Assembly: GCF_917627385.1 (NCBI RefSeq)
Contig: NZ_CAKJTL010000081.1
Span: forward strand, 1-59,385
From: Protofrankia sp. CiT1
GTDB taxonomy: Bacteria; Actinomycetota; Actinomycetes; Frankiales; Frankiaceae
Reading direction: 5' to 3'
Length of the DNA stretch: 59,385 nucleotides
Below are positions 36,145 through 48,176 of this stretch, piece by piece; the stretch's first letter is position 1; each line of letters starts with the position of its first letter. A program made the translations under genes and the position numbers. The notes beneath the pieces are model-generated. The model was not told the origin of the DNA. It saw only the letters and a program-made list of their open reading frames with translations, and made no database searches.

Positions 36145-37449
36145 ATGAGTCGTTGCGGAAAGTTGGTTGTCGTTGGCCAGGGCTATGTGGGCCTGCCGTT
36201 GGCGATGCGGGCGGTCGATGTCGGCTGGTCGGTCGTCGGGATCGAGATCGACGAAGGACGGGTCAAACGGCTCGGCATCGGCGAGTCGTACGTGGAGGAC
36301 ATCCCGGACTCGATCGTGGCCGCCGCACTCGAAAGCGGTCGTTACCACGCGTCGTCCCACTACGCGGACGCCGCCGGGTTTGACGTGGCTGTCGTGACGG
36401 TTCCGACGCCGCTGCGGGACGGCGTTCCGGACCTGTCCTACATCGAGAGCGCCGGGCGCAGCCTCGGTGCGCAGCTGGTGGCCGGGACGACCGTGGTGCT
36501 GGAGTCCACGACGTACCCGGGCACCACCGACGAACTGTTCGGGCCTCTGCTGGAGGAGTCCTCCGGGCTGGTCGCCGGGGACTCGTTCTTCCTCGGATAC
36601 TCGCCGGAGCGGATCGACCCGGGCAATCCGACCTGGAACCTGGTCAACACCCCGAAAGTAGTCTCGGGGATCGACGTGGCGTCGCTGCGGGCCGTACGGG
36701 AGTTCTACGACACCCTCGTCGAACGGACCGTGCCGGTGGCGGCCATCCGTACGGCGGAACTGACCAAGTTGCTGGAGAACACCTTCCGGCACGTCAACAT
36801 CGCTTTGGTGAACGAGCTGGCGATGTTCGCCCACGAGCTGGGGGCCGACGTCTGGGAGGCCATCGAGGCGGCGTCGACCAAGCCGTTCGGCTTCCTGCGC
36901 TTCACCCCCGGTCCCGGCGTCGGCGGGCACTGCCTGCCGATCGACCCGTCCTACCTGTCGTGGCGGGTGCGGCGTAGCCTCGGGCGTAGCTTCCGGTTTG
37001 TGGAGCTCGCCAACGATGTGAACGACAACATGCCCGACCATGTCGTGCGCCGGGCCGTGGAGATGCTCAACCGTCGGCGCATGGCTGTGAACGGCAGCCG
37101 GATCCTCCTGCTGGGGCTGGCCTACAAGAAGAACACCAGCGACACTCGGGAGTCCTCGGCGGTGCGGGTCGCCGCTCTGCTCGCCGCTCTCGGCGCGGAC
37201 GTGCGAGCCGCGGACCCTCATGTCGACGACTCCTGCCTGCCGTCGGGCGTGGCCTTTGTCGAGGCGGACGCCCAGGAAGTGGCCGCCGCCGACCTGGTCG
37301 TAGTCCTGGTCGATCACGATGCCTTCGAGCGGGGCCTGGTGGCACGCAACGCCCGCGCTGTTCTCGACACCCGCTGTTGGCTGCCGTCGCGGCGCTCCGG
37401 AGGCCATGATGATGTTGAGGTTGCCGAGGCTGATGTTGTCCTCCTGTGA
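36145..37449 (+). CDS. UDP-N-acetyl-hexosamine 6-dehydrogenase (WecC/WbpA-like)
   Basis: NAD-dependent four-electron oxidation of a UDP-hexosamine to the uronate. 434 residues: KLVVVGQGYVGLPLAMRAV, VVTVPTPLRDGVPDLSYIES, FLGYSPERIDPGN, ELTKLLENTFRHVNIALVNE, KPFGFLRFTPGPGVGGHCLP with the catalytic Cys, and LLLGLAYKKNTSDTRESSA. The KPFGF...GGHC block is the WbpA/WecC style rather than UDP-glucose dehydrogenase style. With WecB nearby, UDP-ManNAc is the likely substrate, though UDP-GlcNAc is possible. ATG 36145 has no recognisable ribosome site, so it may be leaderless; longer frames upstream overlap wecA. Confidence 0.92.
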   Translation: MSRCGKLVVVGQGYVGLPLAMRAVDVGWSVVGIEIDEGRVKRLGIGESYVEDIPDSIVAAALESGRYHASSHYADAAGFDVAVVTVPTPLRDGVPDLSYIESAGRSLGAQLVAGTTVVLESTTYPGTTDELFGPLLEESSGLVAGDSFFLGYSPERIDPGNPTWNLVNTPKVVSGIDVASLRAVREFYDTLVERTVPVAAIRTAELTKLLENTFRHVNIALVNELAMFAHELGADVWEAIEAASTKPFGFLRFTPGPGVGGHCLPIDPSYLSWRVRRSLGRSFRFVELANDVNDNMPDHVVRRAVEMLNRRRMAVNGSRILLLGLAYKKNTSDTRESSAVRVAALLAALGADVRAADPHVDDSCLPSGVAFVEADAQEVAAADLVVVLVDHDAFERGLVARNARAVLDTRCWLPSRRSGGHDDVEVAEADVVLL

Positions 37450-37566
37450 CGAGCGGTCCCCGTCCCGGCCGTCGGGTGGGTCGCTTGAGCGTTGGCGGCG
37501 CCGAGTGCGCCGACCGGCTGGTGGTACTCGCCTCGTCGCCGGTCAGGCCGTCGCCGGTCAGGCCGC

Positions 37567-38742
37567 GTGAGCGCCGCCCGGCCACGGACGGTGCTCCACG
37601 TCGTCGACACCGTGAACCGGAGTGGTCTGCTGCCGCGCACCGTCGAGCTGATGAGCCGGCTCGATCCGACTGAGTTCCGGCTGGTGTTCTGCGCCCTAGC
37701 CGGCGGACCGGGAGCGTTTGATCACGAGATCCGCTCGCTCGGGGGACAGGTGTACCACTGCCGGCTCGGCCTGTCCTTCCCGCGTGCTTTCTTCCTGTTG
37801 CTTCGCCAACTGCGGCCGTCGGTAGTCCACTCGTGGGCGCGGACATCCACCGGGACTGTGCTCGGGCTCGCCCGGATGGCCCGGGTGCGGCGGCGCGTCG
37901 CCCATCTCCACGACAGCCTGGGCGGGCGGGGCAGCAGCCCGGTGACGTGGCTGGGGCGCGCTGTCGACCGGGGCCTGATTGACGCTGGCGCGACCGATCT
38001 GCTGGCGGTGTCCGAGACCACCATCCGCAGGTTCTGGTGTTCCCAATGGCGGGCCGACCCGCGCTGCCGGGTGATCTACGACGGACTGGCGGTCGAGCCG
38101 TTTGGCGTTGCCATCGCGGCCCGGCGGCGAGCGCTGGAGGCCGCGCCGGCGGGCGCCGACATCCCGATCACCATGCTTCACACCGGACGGCTCGCGACGA
38201 ACGACACGGGCCGGCTTCGCCCGGTGGAGATCCTTGCGGCGCTCAGCGCCCGCGGGGCCGACGCCCGCCTGCGGCTCGTCGGGCCTCAGGAGCCCGCGGA
38301 AACCGCGGCGCTGCTCGCCGCCGCGGTCAGGCATGATGTCCGCGATCGTGTCGAGCTGCTCGGGGAACGCGACGACATCCCGCGGCTGCTGGTCGCCGCG
38401 TCCTTGTTGCTGGTCACCTCCGACCGCGAAAGCCTGCCCAGCGCTGTGCCGGCAGCCTGCGCGGTGGGCACTCCCGTGCTGTCCGCGGACCTGGCCGGCG
38501 TAGGGGAGATCTCTCGGCTCCTGCCAGGGATCACCATGCTGCCGTTGTCCGCCGCGGACGGGCTCTGGGCCGACGCCGCGCGGGCGCTGACCGACGTCCC
38601 GCCATCGCTGGACGATCGACGGGCCGCGCTGCGGCACTTCGTCCGCTCACCGTTCACGATCGAGAACTGGCAGCGGGAGCTGACCGCGATATGGTCCGGG
38701 TCGCTTTCCACAGCCCTTCCAGCACTGCGCGGAAAGTCATGA
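37567..38742 (+). CDS. glycosyltransferase, GT4-like
   Basis: 391 residues from GTG 37567 (VSAARPRTVLHVVDTVNRSG); the frame is open from 37492. LVFCALAGGPGAFDHEIRSL and VVHSWARTSTGTVLGLARMA belong to the acceptor half; HTGRLATNDTGRLRPVEILA and VELLGERDDIPRLLVAASLL to the donor half. Where E-x7-E is expected the sequence is DRESLPSAVPAACAVGTPVL, so the second glutamate is replaced by alanine. The fold is clear but activity is less certain. It follows the dehydrogenase gene by about 117 bp, in the same direction, and is the last gene of the locus. Confidence 0.82.
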   Translation: MSAARPRTVLHVVDTVNRSGLLPRTVELMSRLDPTEFRLVFCALAGGPGAFDHEIRSLGGQVYHCRLGLSFPRAFFLLLRQLRPSVVHSWARTSTGTVLGLARMARVRRRVAHLHDSLGGRGSSPVTWLGRAVDRGLIDAGATDLLAVSETTIRRFWCSQWRADPRCRVIYDGLAVEPFGVAIAARRRALEAAPAGADIPITMLHTGRLATNDTGRLRPVEILAALSARGADARLRLVGPQEPAETAALLAAAVRHDVRDRVELLGERDDIPRLLVAASLLLVTSDRESLPSAVPAACAVGTPVLSADLAGVGEISRLLPGITMLPLSAADGLWADAARALTDVPPSLDDRRAALRHFVRSPFTIENWQRELTAIWSGSLSTALPALRGKS

Positions 38743-38762
38743 TCAAATGATATTTGATCATG
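38738..38762 (+). terminator. AT-rich 11-bp palindrome across the last stop codon of the locus
   Basis: CATGATCAAAT (38738-38748) and its perfect reverse complement ATTTGATCATG (38752-38762) flank GAT. The glycosyltransferase TGA (38740-38742) lies within the left arm. It is stable enough to end transcription, but it has no T-run; a protein-binding site is also possible. Confidence 0.55.
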
Positions 38763-41223
<2,461 letters not shown>

Positions 41224-41345
41224 CCATGGCACGATCATGAATTATCCGCGCGTGCGGCCCGTGCGCCGATCCGGGGGTCCGGATGGGCTGACGTGGGAGG
41301 TTTCGACAACTTTCGCGTGTTTTTGGAAACCCTGGAGCAAACGGC

Positions 41346-42548
41346 GTGAGAATGATTGACGATCTGCAGGTCGACGGGCGCAGGGTTCTCGTCCGCAGCG
41401 ACCTGAATGTTCCGCTGGACCGGTCCGGGGACACTCCCCGAATCACCGATGACGGGCGGCTGCGCGCGAGTGTTCCCACCATCCGCGCGCTGCTGGACCG
41501 CGGTGCCCGGGTGGTCGTCTGCTCCCACCTGGGGCGTCCCAAGGGCATGCCGGACCCGGCGTACTCGCTCGCCCCGCTCGTCGGGCGGCTCGCGCAGCTG
41601 CTTGGGCGGCCGGTCACGTTCGCCGGTGACGGCGGTGGTGACATCGCGGGGCCGTATGCCCAGAAAGTCGTCTCCGAACTCGGCGACGGTGAGGTCGCTC
41701 TCCTGGACAACCTGCGTTTCCACCCCGGCGAGACGAGCAAGGACCCGGCGGTACGCGCCGCGTTCGCGGACCAGCTCGCCGGCCTGGCCGAGTGCTACGT
41801 CGGCGACGCCTTCGGCGCCGTCCACCGGGCGCACGCCAGCGTCGTGGATGTGCCCGCAAGGCTTCCGCACGCCGCCGGAGCGCTGGTAACCAGCGAACTG
41901 AAGGTGCTGGCGGCCCTCACCGGGTCTCCGGCTCGTCCCTACGTGGTCGTCCTCGGGGGCTCGAAGGTCAGTGACAAGCTCGCGGTGATCCGGGCGCTGT
42001 TGCCGAAAGTCGACGCTCTCCTGGTCGGCGGCGGGATGTGCTTTACCTTTCTCGCGGCGCGGGGACATGCCGTCGGCGGTTCGCTGCTGGAAGCAAGCAT
42101 GATCGATACGTGTAAGGAGCTGTTGGGCGAGGGCGGGGACAGGATCGTGCTGCCCACCGACGTGGTGGTGGCCGAGGAGGTCTCGGCCGACGCGGTCACC
42201 GCGGTGGTCCAGGCCGACGCCATCGCCGACGCGCAGAAGGGCCTCGACATCGGCCCGGCGTCGGTGGCGCTGTTCGCCAGCCGGCTGCGCGGTGCCCGCA
42301 CCGTGTTCTGGAACGGTCCGATGGGCGTGTTCGAGCTCCCGCCGTTCGCGGCCGGTACTCGGGGCGTGGCTGAGGCCATTGCCGGGGTCGACGGTCTGAC
42401 CGTCGTCGGTGGAGGGGATTCGGCCGCCGCTGTCCGTACTCTTGGTATCCCCGAGGATTCTTTTAGTCATATTTCCACGGGGGGTGGTGCCAGCCTCGAG
42501 TATCTGGAGGGTAAGGTCCTGCCCGGTCTCGCGGCCCTGGAGGCATGA
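41346..42548 (+). CDS. pgk: phosphoglycerate kinase
   Basis: Makes ATP from 1,3-bisphosphoglycerate. 400 residues: [100 protein letters not shown] and [15 protein letters not shown], a full family set. Start GTG 41346 (ATG 41352 possible) with GGAG upstream. It lies 122 bp after gap and overlaps tpiA by ATGA. Confidence 0.97.
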   Translation: MRMIDDLQVDGRRVLVRSDLNVPLDRSGDTPRITDDGRLRASVPTIRALLDRGARVVVCSHLGRPKGMPDPAYSLAPLVGRLAQLLGRPVTFAGDGGGDIAGPYAQKVVSELGDGEVALLDNLRFHPGETSKDPAVRAAFADQLAGLAECYVGDAFGAVHRAHASVVDVPARLPHAAGALVTSELKVLAALTGSPARPYVVVLGGSKVSDKLAVIRALLPKVDALLVGGGMCFTFLAARGHAVGGSLLEASMIDTCKELLGEGGDRIVLPTDVVVAEEVSADAVTAVVQADAIADAQKGLDIGPASVALFASRLRGARTVFWNGPMGVFELPPFAAGTRGVAEAIAGVDGLTVVGGGDSAAAVRTLGIPEDSFSHISTGGGASLEYLEGKVLPGLAALEA

Positions 42549-43369
42549 TGGCGATCGACAAGCAAGCCGGCGACGGCAGGAAGCCGCGCGGCAGCGGGCG
42601 GCAGGCGCTGATCGCGGGCAACTGGAAGATGAACCTGAACCACCTCGAGGCGATCGCGCTCGTCCAGAAGGTGGCTTTCGACCTGAAGCCAGCCGAACTG
42701 GACAACGCCGAGGTCGTTGTCCTGCCTCCGTTCACCGACCTGCGCAGTGTCCAGACCCTCATCGATGGTGACAAGCTTGCCATCGGTTACGGCGCCCAGG
42801 ATCTCTCCCCGCACGGTTCCGGCGCCCATACCGGTGACATCAGCGGTGCGATGCTCGCCCGGCTGGGCTGTGGCTACGTGGTGGTCGGCCACTCCGAACG
42901 CCGCGCTGACCACCATGAGGACGACGCGCTGGTGGCGGCCAAGGCGCGGGCCGCCTACAGCCACGGCATCACCCCGATCGTGTGCGTGGGGGAGCCCGAG
43001 ACGGTCCGGGCGGCGGGCAGCCATGTCACCCACGTTCTCGACCAGATCGACGGTTCGCTCGACGGGATCACCCTGGAACAGGTCCGCACGCTGGTCATCG
43101 CCTATGAGCCGGTGTGGGCGATCGGCACCGGGCGGACCGCCTCCGCGCAGGACGCACAGGACATGTGCGCCGCGATCCGGGGGCGGCTCGCCAAGCACTT
43201 CGGCGCCGCGGCCGCCGCCGTCATCCGCATTCTCTACGGCGGGTCGGTGAAGGCGTCGAACGCGTCGGAACTGTTCACCCAGCCCGACGTGGACGGCGGT
43301 CTCGTCGGCGGCGCGAGCCTGGACGCGGCGGAGTTCGCGGCGATCGTCCGCAGCGCGCCGCCGAGCTGA
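42545..43369 (+). CDS. tpiA: triosephosphate isomerase
   Basis: Interconverts DHAP and GAP. 274 residues: [56 protein letters not shown] (catalytic His), [20 protein letters not shown] (catalytic Glu) and [17 protein letters not shown]. The ~18-residue N-terminal extension ([14 protein letters not shown]) is longer than the family norm. Start overlaps the pgk stop (ATGA), so the two are translationally coupled. Confidence 0.97.
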   Translation: MMAIDKQAGDGRKPRGSGRQALIAGNWKMNLNHLEAIALVQKVAFDLKPAELDNAEVVVLPPFTDLRSVQTLIDGDKLAIGYGAQDLSPHGSGAHTGDISGAMLARLGCGYVVVGHSERRADHHEDDALVAAKARAAYSHGITPIVCVGEPETVRAAGSHVTHVLDQIDGSLDGITLEQVRTLVIAYEPVWAIGTGRTASAQDAQDMCAAIRGRLAKHFGAAAAAVIRILYGGSVKASNASELFTQPDVDGGLVGGASLDAAEFAAIVRSAPPS

Positions 43370-43387
43370 GTCCTGAGTCCTGAGAAC

Positions 43388-43427
43388 GGACGAGCGGACG
43401 GGCGGACGGGCGGACGGGCGGACGAGC
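43388..43427. repeat. 8-bp tandem repeat, five copies
   Basis: Five head-to-tail copies of GGACGGGC, the first and last as GGACGAGC, directly after tpiA and before a lipoprotein gene. Copy number of such units is prone to change. Confidence 0.85.
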
Positions 43428-43516
43428 CACTGCGCGGCAGGTGGCCTGATCCGGGTGTGCTTGGGTGGCTCCGGTGGCGGGACGCGCTCCCGCCGGGAAG
43501 GGGCTCAGCTCAGACC

Positions 43517-45274
43517 ATGCGACGCAAGCATGCGCTCACCCGGGTCGGCACCGTCGTGGCTGTCCTCGGTCTTGCCTCGGTCGCCTGTACAGGCGCGAGA
43601 CGTCACGGGCAGGTCTCGCCCGCCCCGCTGGTCCCGCCCGCCGCGATCAGCTCCAGGATCATCGCGCCGTCGGATCGGACCGGCGGGACGCTGCGGGTGG
43701 CGGCGACTACCGACTGTGACTCCTGGGACCCGCAGCGGACCTCGGCCGTCCGGTGCTGGAACCAGCAGCGGTGGATCTCCCGCCAGCTGGTGACCTACAG
43801 CGTGGGCGCCGGCGTCGCGAAGCTGGCCGGAGATCTCGCCACCGACGTGCCGACGTCCAAGGACCTGCGTACCTGGACCTACACCATCCGCGCGGGGCTG
43901 GCGTTCGAGGATGGCACACCGATCACGTCCAGGGACATCAAGTACGGGATCGAGCGGGCGTTCGCCACGGACGTGATCACCGGCGGTCCAGGTGAGGTCG
44001 TGAAGCTGCTCACGGACGACAACGCCCCCTACGCGGGACCCTACAACGATCCGGACCCCGATCGCCTCGGTCTCGCCTCGGTGATGACTCCGGATGATCT
44101 GACCATCACGTTCCGGCTGAACCGGCCGTTCGCGGACTGGAACCTCGTGATGGCCTCACCGGTCTCAACCCCGGTGCCACGGGCGCACGACACCGGCGCG
44201 GCCTACGGCGCGCGGCCGGTCGCCTCGGGGCCGTACAAGATTGAGAACTACCGTCCGGGTGAGTCCATCACCCTGGTACGCAACCCGAGCTGGAGCCCGA
44301 AGAGCGACCCGAACCGGTCCGCCTTCCCGGATCGCGTCGTGGAGCGGATGGGGCTTACCGCGGCTGACATCGACAACCGCATCCTGACCGACCAGGTCGA
44401 CGTCGCCGCGGCGCAGACCGGGGTGGGAGCCCAGGCCGCGGCCCGGATCGTCGCGAACCCGAGCCTGCGGGCGGACCGCACTGTCGAGGCACCCACGGGC
44501 ATCCTGCGTTACCTGGCGGTGGTGACCAGGACCGCTCCTTTTGGCAACATCCACTGCCGCGCCGCCGTGGCCTGGGCACTGGACAGGCAGGCCCAGCAGA
44601 GCGCCCGGGGAGGCCCGATCATCGGCGGGGACATCGCCGGGACGATGCTCACGCCGCCGGTGCGTTACTACTCCTGGTTTGATCTCTTCCCGAGCCCCGG
44701 CGGTACCGGCGACCTTTCCAGGGCCAGGGCGGAACTCGCGGCCTGCGGCCAGCCCGCCGGCTTCGCGACGACGCTCGTCACCGGGCCGGACCCGCTGGAC
44801 GCCGCACAGGCCGAGGCGCTCCGTGTCTCGCTGGCCCGGGTCGGTATCACGGTCACCGTCAGCGTTGTGGATGATCCGCAATACCCCGCCGCGGTGATCG
44901 GGACACCCGACCGTGCGCACGCCATGAACTACGGCCTCATACTGACTGCCCGGCAGGGTGACCGGCCAACGCCGTACGCCTTTCTCGGCCCGCTCGCCGA
45001 CGGGCGCGAGATCCGTCCCCAGCACAACCTCAACCTCGCCGAGCTGGATCAGCCCGCGATCAATGCGGACCTCGACCGCGCCATCCAGACGGTGGACGAG
45101 GATGACGCGGCCGGCATCTGGACGGCGCTGGACCGGGCGGTCGTCGCGTCTGGCGCCTACATCCCGTTGCTCTATGATCGGGCACTCAACGTCTACAGCG
45201 ATCGGCTCACCAACATCCGCTACTCGTCGGCCTTCATGATGGTGGACCTCACCTCGCTCGGCGTCGTCCCGTAA
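43517..45274 (+). CDS. ABC-type solute-binding lipoprotein, family 5 (peptide/oligopeptide type)
   Basis: 585 residues. The signal sequence LTRVGTVVAVLGLASVACTG has a lipobox-like SVAC, so the mature protein is probably lipid-anchored outside the membrane. GGTLRVAATTDCDSWDPQRT and FEDGTPITSRDIKYGIERAF are SBP_bac_5 signatures; GPYKIENYRPGESITLVRNP follows. ATG 43517 is preferred to the longer frame at 43457, as it starts the signal peptide and GAAGGGG lies upstream. No permease or ATPase gene adjoins it, so it is an orphan receptor. It is followed by secG at 192 bp. Confidence 0.88.
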   Translation: MRRKHALTRVGTVVAVLGLASVACTGARRHGQVSPAPLVPPAAISSRIIAPSDRTGGTLRVAATTDCDSWDPQRTSAVRCWNQQRWISRQLVTYSVGAGVAKLAGDLATDVPTSKDLRTWTYTIRAGLAFEDGTPITSRDIKYGIERAFATDVITGGPGEVVKLLTDDNAPYAGPYNDPDPDRLGLASVMTPDDLTITFRLNRPFADWNLVMASPVSTPVPRAHDTGAAYGARPVASGPYKIENYRPGESITLVRNPSWSPKSDPNRSAFPDRVVERMGLTAADIDNRILTDQVDVAAAQTGVGAQAAARIVANPSLRADRTVEAPTGILRYLAVVTRTAPFGNIHCRAAVAWALDRQAQQSARGGPIIGGDIAGTMLTPPVRYYSWFDLFPSPGGTGDLSRARAELAACGQPAGFATTLVTGPDPLDAAQAEALRVSLARVGITVTVSVVDDPQYPAAVIGTPDRAHAMNYGLILTARQGDRPTPYAFLGPLADGREIRPQHNLNLAELDQPAINADLDRAIQTVDEDDAAGIWTALDRAVVASGAYIPLLYDRALNVYSDRLTNIRYSSAFMMVDLTSLGVVP

Positions 45275-45288
45275 CGGGCACGTGCCCG
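45275..45288. repeat. 14-bp perfect palindrome after the lipoprotein gene
   Basis: CGGGCACGTGCCCG begins directly after the TAA stop. It could act as a protein-binding site or weak terminator; no T-run follows. Confidence 0.55.
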
Positions 45289-45466
45289 GACGGTTATCAC
45301 CCGGGCAGCCGGGGACGTGGCGTGCCGTTCATACGACCGGGACGCCGTGATGTAACTTGGCACGATTGTTGTACCTCCACTGGAGGCGCGATCATGGTCT
45401 TTCGCGCGCCTGGTGAGGCCTCACAGTGACGGCTGGATGACGACGGCGCGGGAGCAGGTCTAAGAG

Positions 45467-45697
45467 ATGACTGTTGGGCTGTCCATTGCCCTGATCATCA
45501 CGAGTGTGCTGCTGGTGCTCCTCGTGTTGCTGCACCGGGCCAAGGGGGGTGGGCTGTCCACGCTCTTCGGCGGCGGTGTGTCCTCCTCGCTCGGGGGTTC
45601 TTCGGTCGTGGAGAAGAACCTTGATCGATTGACGATCGCCGTCGCGCTGATCTGGATTACCTCCATCATCGGCCTGGGCCTCCTTCTCAAGGAGTGA
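45467..45697 (+). CDS. secG: protein translocase subunit SecG
   Basis: 76-residue membrane protein of the SecYEG channel. The two-helix layout is clear: LSIALIITSVLLVLLVLLHR and LTIAVALIWITSIIGLGLLL flank the conserved loop RAKGGGLSTLFGGG and SSSLGGSSVVEKNLDR. Preceded by GGGAGCAGG. The stop overlaps the next lipoprotein gene by GTGA. Position after tpiA matches actinobacterial order except for the inserted binding-protein gene. Confidence 0.95.
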   Translation: MTVGLSIALIITSVLLVLLVLLHRAKGGGLSTLFGGGVSSSLGGSSVVEKNLDRLTIAVALIWITSIIGLGLLLKE

Positions 45698-47478
45698 GCG
45701 GCCCTGGACGGACACGAACGCCGGCCTTGACGCTGATCGTCTGCCTGGTCGTGCTCTTCGGGGCTGCCGCGGCATGCGCCGAGGGTGGTCCCGGGCCGGT
45801 GCGGGTGACGCCGGTCACGACCACGGTCACCTCCGAGCCGACGGACAAGCCCGGCGGAACGCTGCGCCTGGTCGGCGCCACCATGCCCACCGGTGACCCC
45901 GGCTGGGCGGCTGACCCCGCTTCGAGGATGCTGGTACGGCTGGTATCGCGCCAACTGTATTCCTACCGCGCGAGCACTGACCCGGTCTTCGCCGCGGCAC
46001 CCCAGCCGGATCTGGCGGTTGGCCCCCCTGAGATCAGCGAGGGCGGGAAGGTCTACACGGTCGTCCTGCGTTCCTCGGTGCGCTGGGACACCCCCGGCTT
46101 CAGGCGGGTCACCGCGACCGATGTCGCCCGCGGCATCAAGCGGTTGTGCACCCCGCCGAAGCCTTCGCCCATGCGGGGGTACTTTGCCGCCACCGTGACG
46201 GGTTTCGCCGTCTACTGTGACGATCTCGCGCGGACTCCGGTGGGTGGCGCGCGTGACTTCATCGAGCATCGCGACATCAGCGGTGTCCAGGTCATCGGCG
46301 ATGAGACCATCGAGTTCCACCTGCTTGCGCCGGCCTCCGACTTTGCCGATGTCCTGGCCCTACCGGCGGCGGCACCGGTACCGCAGGAGGCTTTGGCATA
46401 CCCGCCGGATTCGTCGGGCTACCTGGAGCACCTCATCTCCGATGGCCCTTACCATTTCTCGGCGGCCGTGAACGACGAGGCCTACCGGCTCTCCCGTAAC
46501 CCGGCCTGGAGCGCGTCATCGGACGGTGTCCGCCCGGCACTTGCCGACCATGTCACGCTACGCGTCAACATGGACGCCGCCACCGCCCAGGCTGAGATCG
46601 AGTCCGGGCGGGCTGACCTGGCTCTCGACAGTCCCGTACCCGCCGCGGAGGTGGCGGGGCTGGACGCCCGGGCGGACGGTCGGCTGTCCACCGACGGCCC
46701 GGGATCCGTCGTGTCGCTCACCGTGGGGCTGCACGGCCCGGCCGCCGCCGCCCTGCGGGTGAGCGCCGTCCGGGTGGCGCTCACGTACTGCGTGGACCGC
46801 GCGGCCGTCGCGGCGGCTCTCGGCGGGCCTGTCACGGCCACCGCGACCGCGCAGTTGCTGCAGGCCCCCATGGCCGGCTACCAGCCTCGGGATCCCTTCC
46901 CCACGCTCGGCTCGACCGGCGACGCGACCCGTTGCCGGGAGGGCGCGCGGAGCGCGCCTGGCGGTCCGCTGACCGCGCTGACCCTGCTCACCACCGATTC
47001 GGCCGCGGCCGCGGGCGTGGCGTCAGCGCTCCGGGATGGTTTCGCCCGCGGGGGCGTGGCACTGCGCGTCATCGCGGTGCCCGCCGTCGACTATCCTTCG
47101 CGCGCCATGGCGGCCACCGAAAGCCAGTCCTGGGACCTCGCCCTGGACACCGTGACGCCACAGTGGTTCGGCAATGCCGGGCGCACCGTGTTCCAGCCCA
47201 TGCTGGAGCCGGCATGGTCGGGGCCCCGACCGGCCGATGGCGGATACCGTAATGAACAGATCACCTTGTTGCTGCACAGCGCCCTCGCCGAGCGTGATGC
47301 CGCCACCGCCAACACCCGCTGGGGTGATCTGGAACGGGAGCTGCTCACCGATGCCGCGGTTATCCCGTTGGCTGTTACCGTGGTGCCGCGTATGCACAGC
47401 GTTAACGTTCGTGGTTTCGTACGGCTGGGCTCGCTCGACAACGGTGATCCCACCAGCGTATCTATGGGCATTGCGTGA
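45694..47478 (+). CDS. ABC-type solute-binding lipoprotein, family 5
   Basis: 594 residues. Signal sequence LTLIVCLVVLFGAAAACAEG with lipobox AAAC. GGTLRLVGATMPTGDPGWAA, VRWDTPGFRRVTATDVARGI, SDGPYHFSAAVNDEAYRLSR and VALTYCVDRAAVAAAL give the SBP_bac_5 fold. The protein is related to the one at 43517 but clearly diverged. GTG start overlaps the secG stop (GTGA), so it is translated with secG. No transporter partners are adjacent; ligand unknown. Confidence 0.87.
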   Translation: MSGPGRTRTPALTLIVCLVVLFGAAAACAEGGPGPVRVTPVTTTVTSEPTDKPGGTLRLVGATMPTGDPGWAADPASRMLVRLVSRQLYSYRASTDPVFAAAPQPDLAVGPPEISEGGKVYTVVLRSSVRWDTPGFRRVTATDVARGIKRLCTPPKPSPMRGYFAATVTGFAVYCDDLARTPVGGARDFIEHRDISGVQVIGDETIEFHLLAPASDFADVLALPAAAPVPQEALAYPPDSSGYLEHLISDGPYHFSAAVNDEAYRLSRNPAWSASSDGVRPALADHVTLRVNMDAATAQAEIESGRADLALDSPVPAAEVAGLDARADGRLSTDGPGSVVSLTVGLHGPAAAALRVSAVRVALTYCVDRAAVAAALGGPVTATATAQLLQAPMAGYQPRDPFPTLGSTGDATRCREGARSAPGGPLTALTLLTTDSAAAAGVASALRDGFARGGVALRVIAVPAVDYPSRAMAATESQSWDLALDTVTPQWFGNAGRTVFQPMLEPAWSGPRPADGGYRNEQITLLLHSALAERDAATANTRWGDLERELLTDAAVIPLAVTVVPRMHSVNVRGFVRLGSLDNGDPTSVSMGIA

Positions 47479-47642
47479 GAAGTGCGCTTACAGTGACCTG
47501 AAACCGTCGTGCGGATGACCGGCGGTGGTGGGTGCGACGAGGTCGGCCCATCTCGTCTTACACTCGGTCAGGCCGAACCGGCAGGCGCTGGGGGCCGGGT
47601 CCGGAGTCAACCAGCGGGACGAGACAAAGGAGTAGACGGACC

Positions 47643-47978
47643 GTGGCAGGTGGTAACGCCATCCGAGGAAGTCGGGTAGGAGCGGGACCAATGGGGGAGG
47701 CTGAACGGGGCGAGACCGCCCCGCGGCAGCGGATTTCCTTCTGGTGCGCCAATAATCACGAAACCAGGCCGTCGTTTGCGGCGGAGGCCGCGATTCCAGA
47801 GACCTGGGACTGCCCAAGCTGCGGCTTCCCGGCGGGCCGCGACCGTGACAACGTGCCCGCGCCGCCGAAGACCGAACCGTACAAGACCCATCTCGCCTAC
47901 GTCCGGGAGCGGCGTAACGAAAAAGACGGCGAGGCGATCCTGGCCGAGGCCCTTGCCAAGCTGCGGGGCGCCGTTTAG
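47643..47978 (+). CDS. rbpA: RNA polymerase-binding protein RbpA
   Basis: Actinobacteria-specific activator that binds the principal sigma factor and RNA polymerase. 111 residues: VAGGNAIRGSRVGAGPMGEA (the N-terminal tail contacting the promoter-side of polymerase), RISFWCANNHETRPSFAAEA, WDCPSCGFPAGRD (zinc-like Cys/His set) and the sigma-interaction end YVRERRNEKDGEAILAEAL. GTG 47643 follows AAAGGAG at about 10 nt. Partner of the SigA encoded at 2402. Confidence 0.95.
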   Translation: MAGGNAIRGSRVGAGPMGEAERGETAPRQRISFWCANNHETRPSFAAEAAIPETWDCPSCGFPAGRDRDNVPAPPKTEPYKTHLAYVRERRNEKDGEAILAEALAKLRGAV

Positions 47979-48011
47979 AGGCTCCGGCAACAGGGGTGTG
48001 GGTCAAGGAGC

Positions 48012-48037
48012 GGGGCTGGGGTCCGTGCCCCAGCCCC
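48012..48037 (+). terminator. strong hairpin after rbpA
   Basis: GGGGCTGGGG (48012-48021) and CCCCAGCCCC (48028-48037) form a perfect 10-bp stem with loop TCCGTG, 34 bp past the rbpA stop. It probably also serves the convergent pgl transcript. There is no T-run, as is common in high-GC genomes. Confidence 0.75.
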
Positions 48038-48176
48038 ACGGCGCCGCGGCGGCCCTGCCTGACCGTGGAGTTCCGGCCGTGGCACCGGTCGCGGCCTTCG
48101 TCGATCGGTACCACGCGGCCCCGGCTGTTGTGACGCCAATTTGGTGATCCTGGTTGACGTGTGCCGTCTCGACAAC

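Noticed and set aside
3805-38742. Biosynthetic cluster for an antibiotic-type glycoside, suggested by TylF and DrrA-like proteins
   Set aside because: No polyketide, peptide or aglycone genes are present. The DrrA-like exporter lies in the conserved ctaA-suf neighbourhood, and the content fits a polysaccharide.
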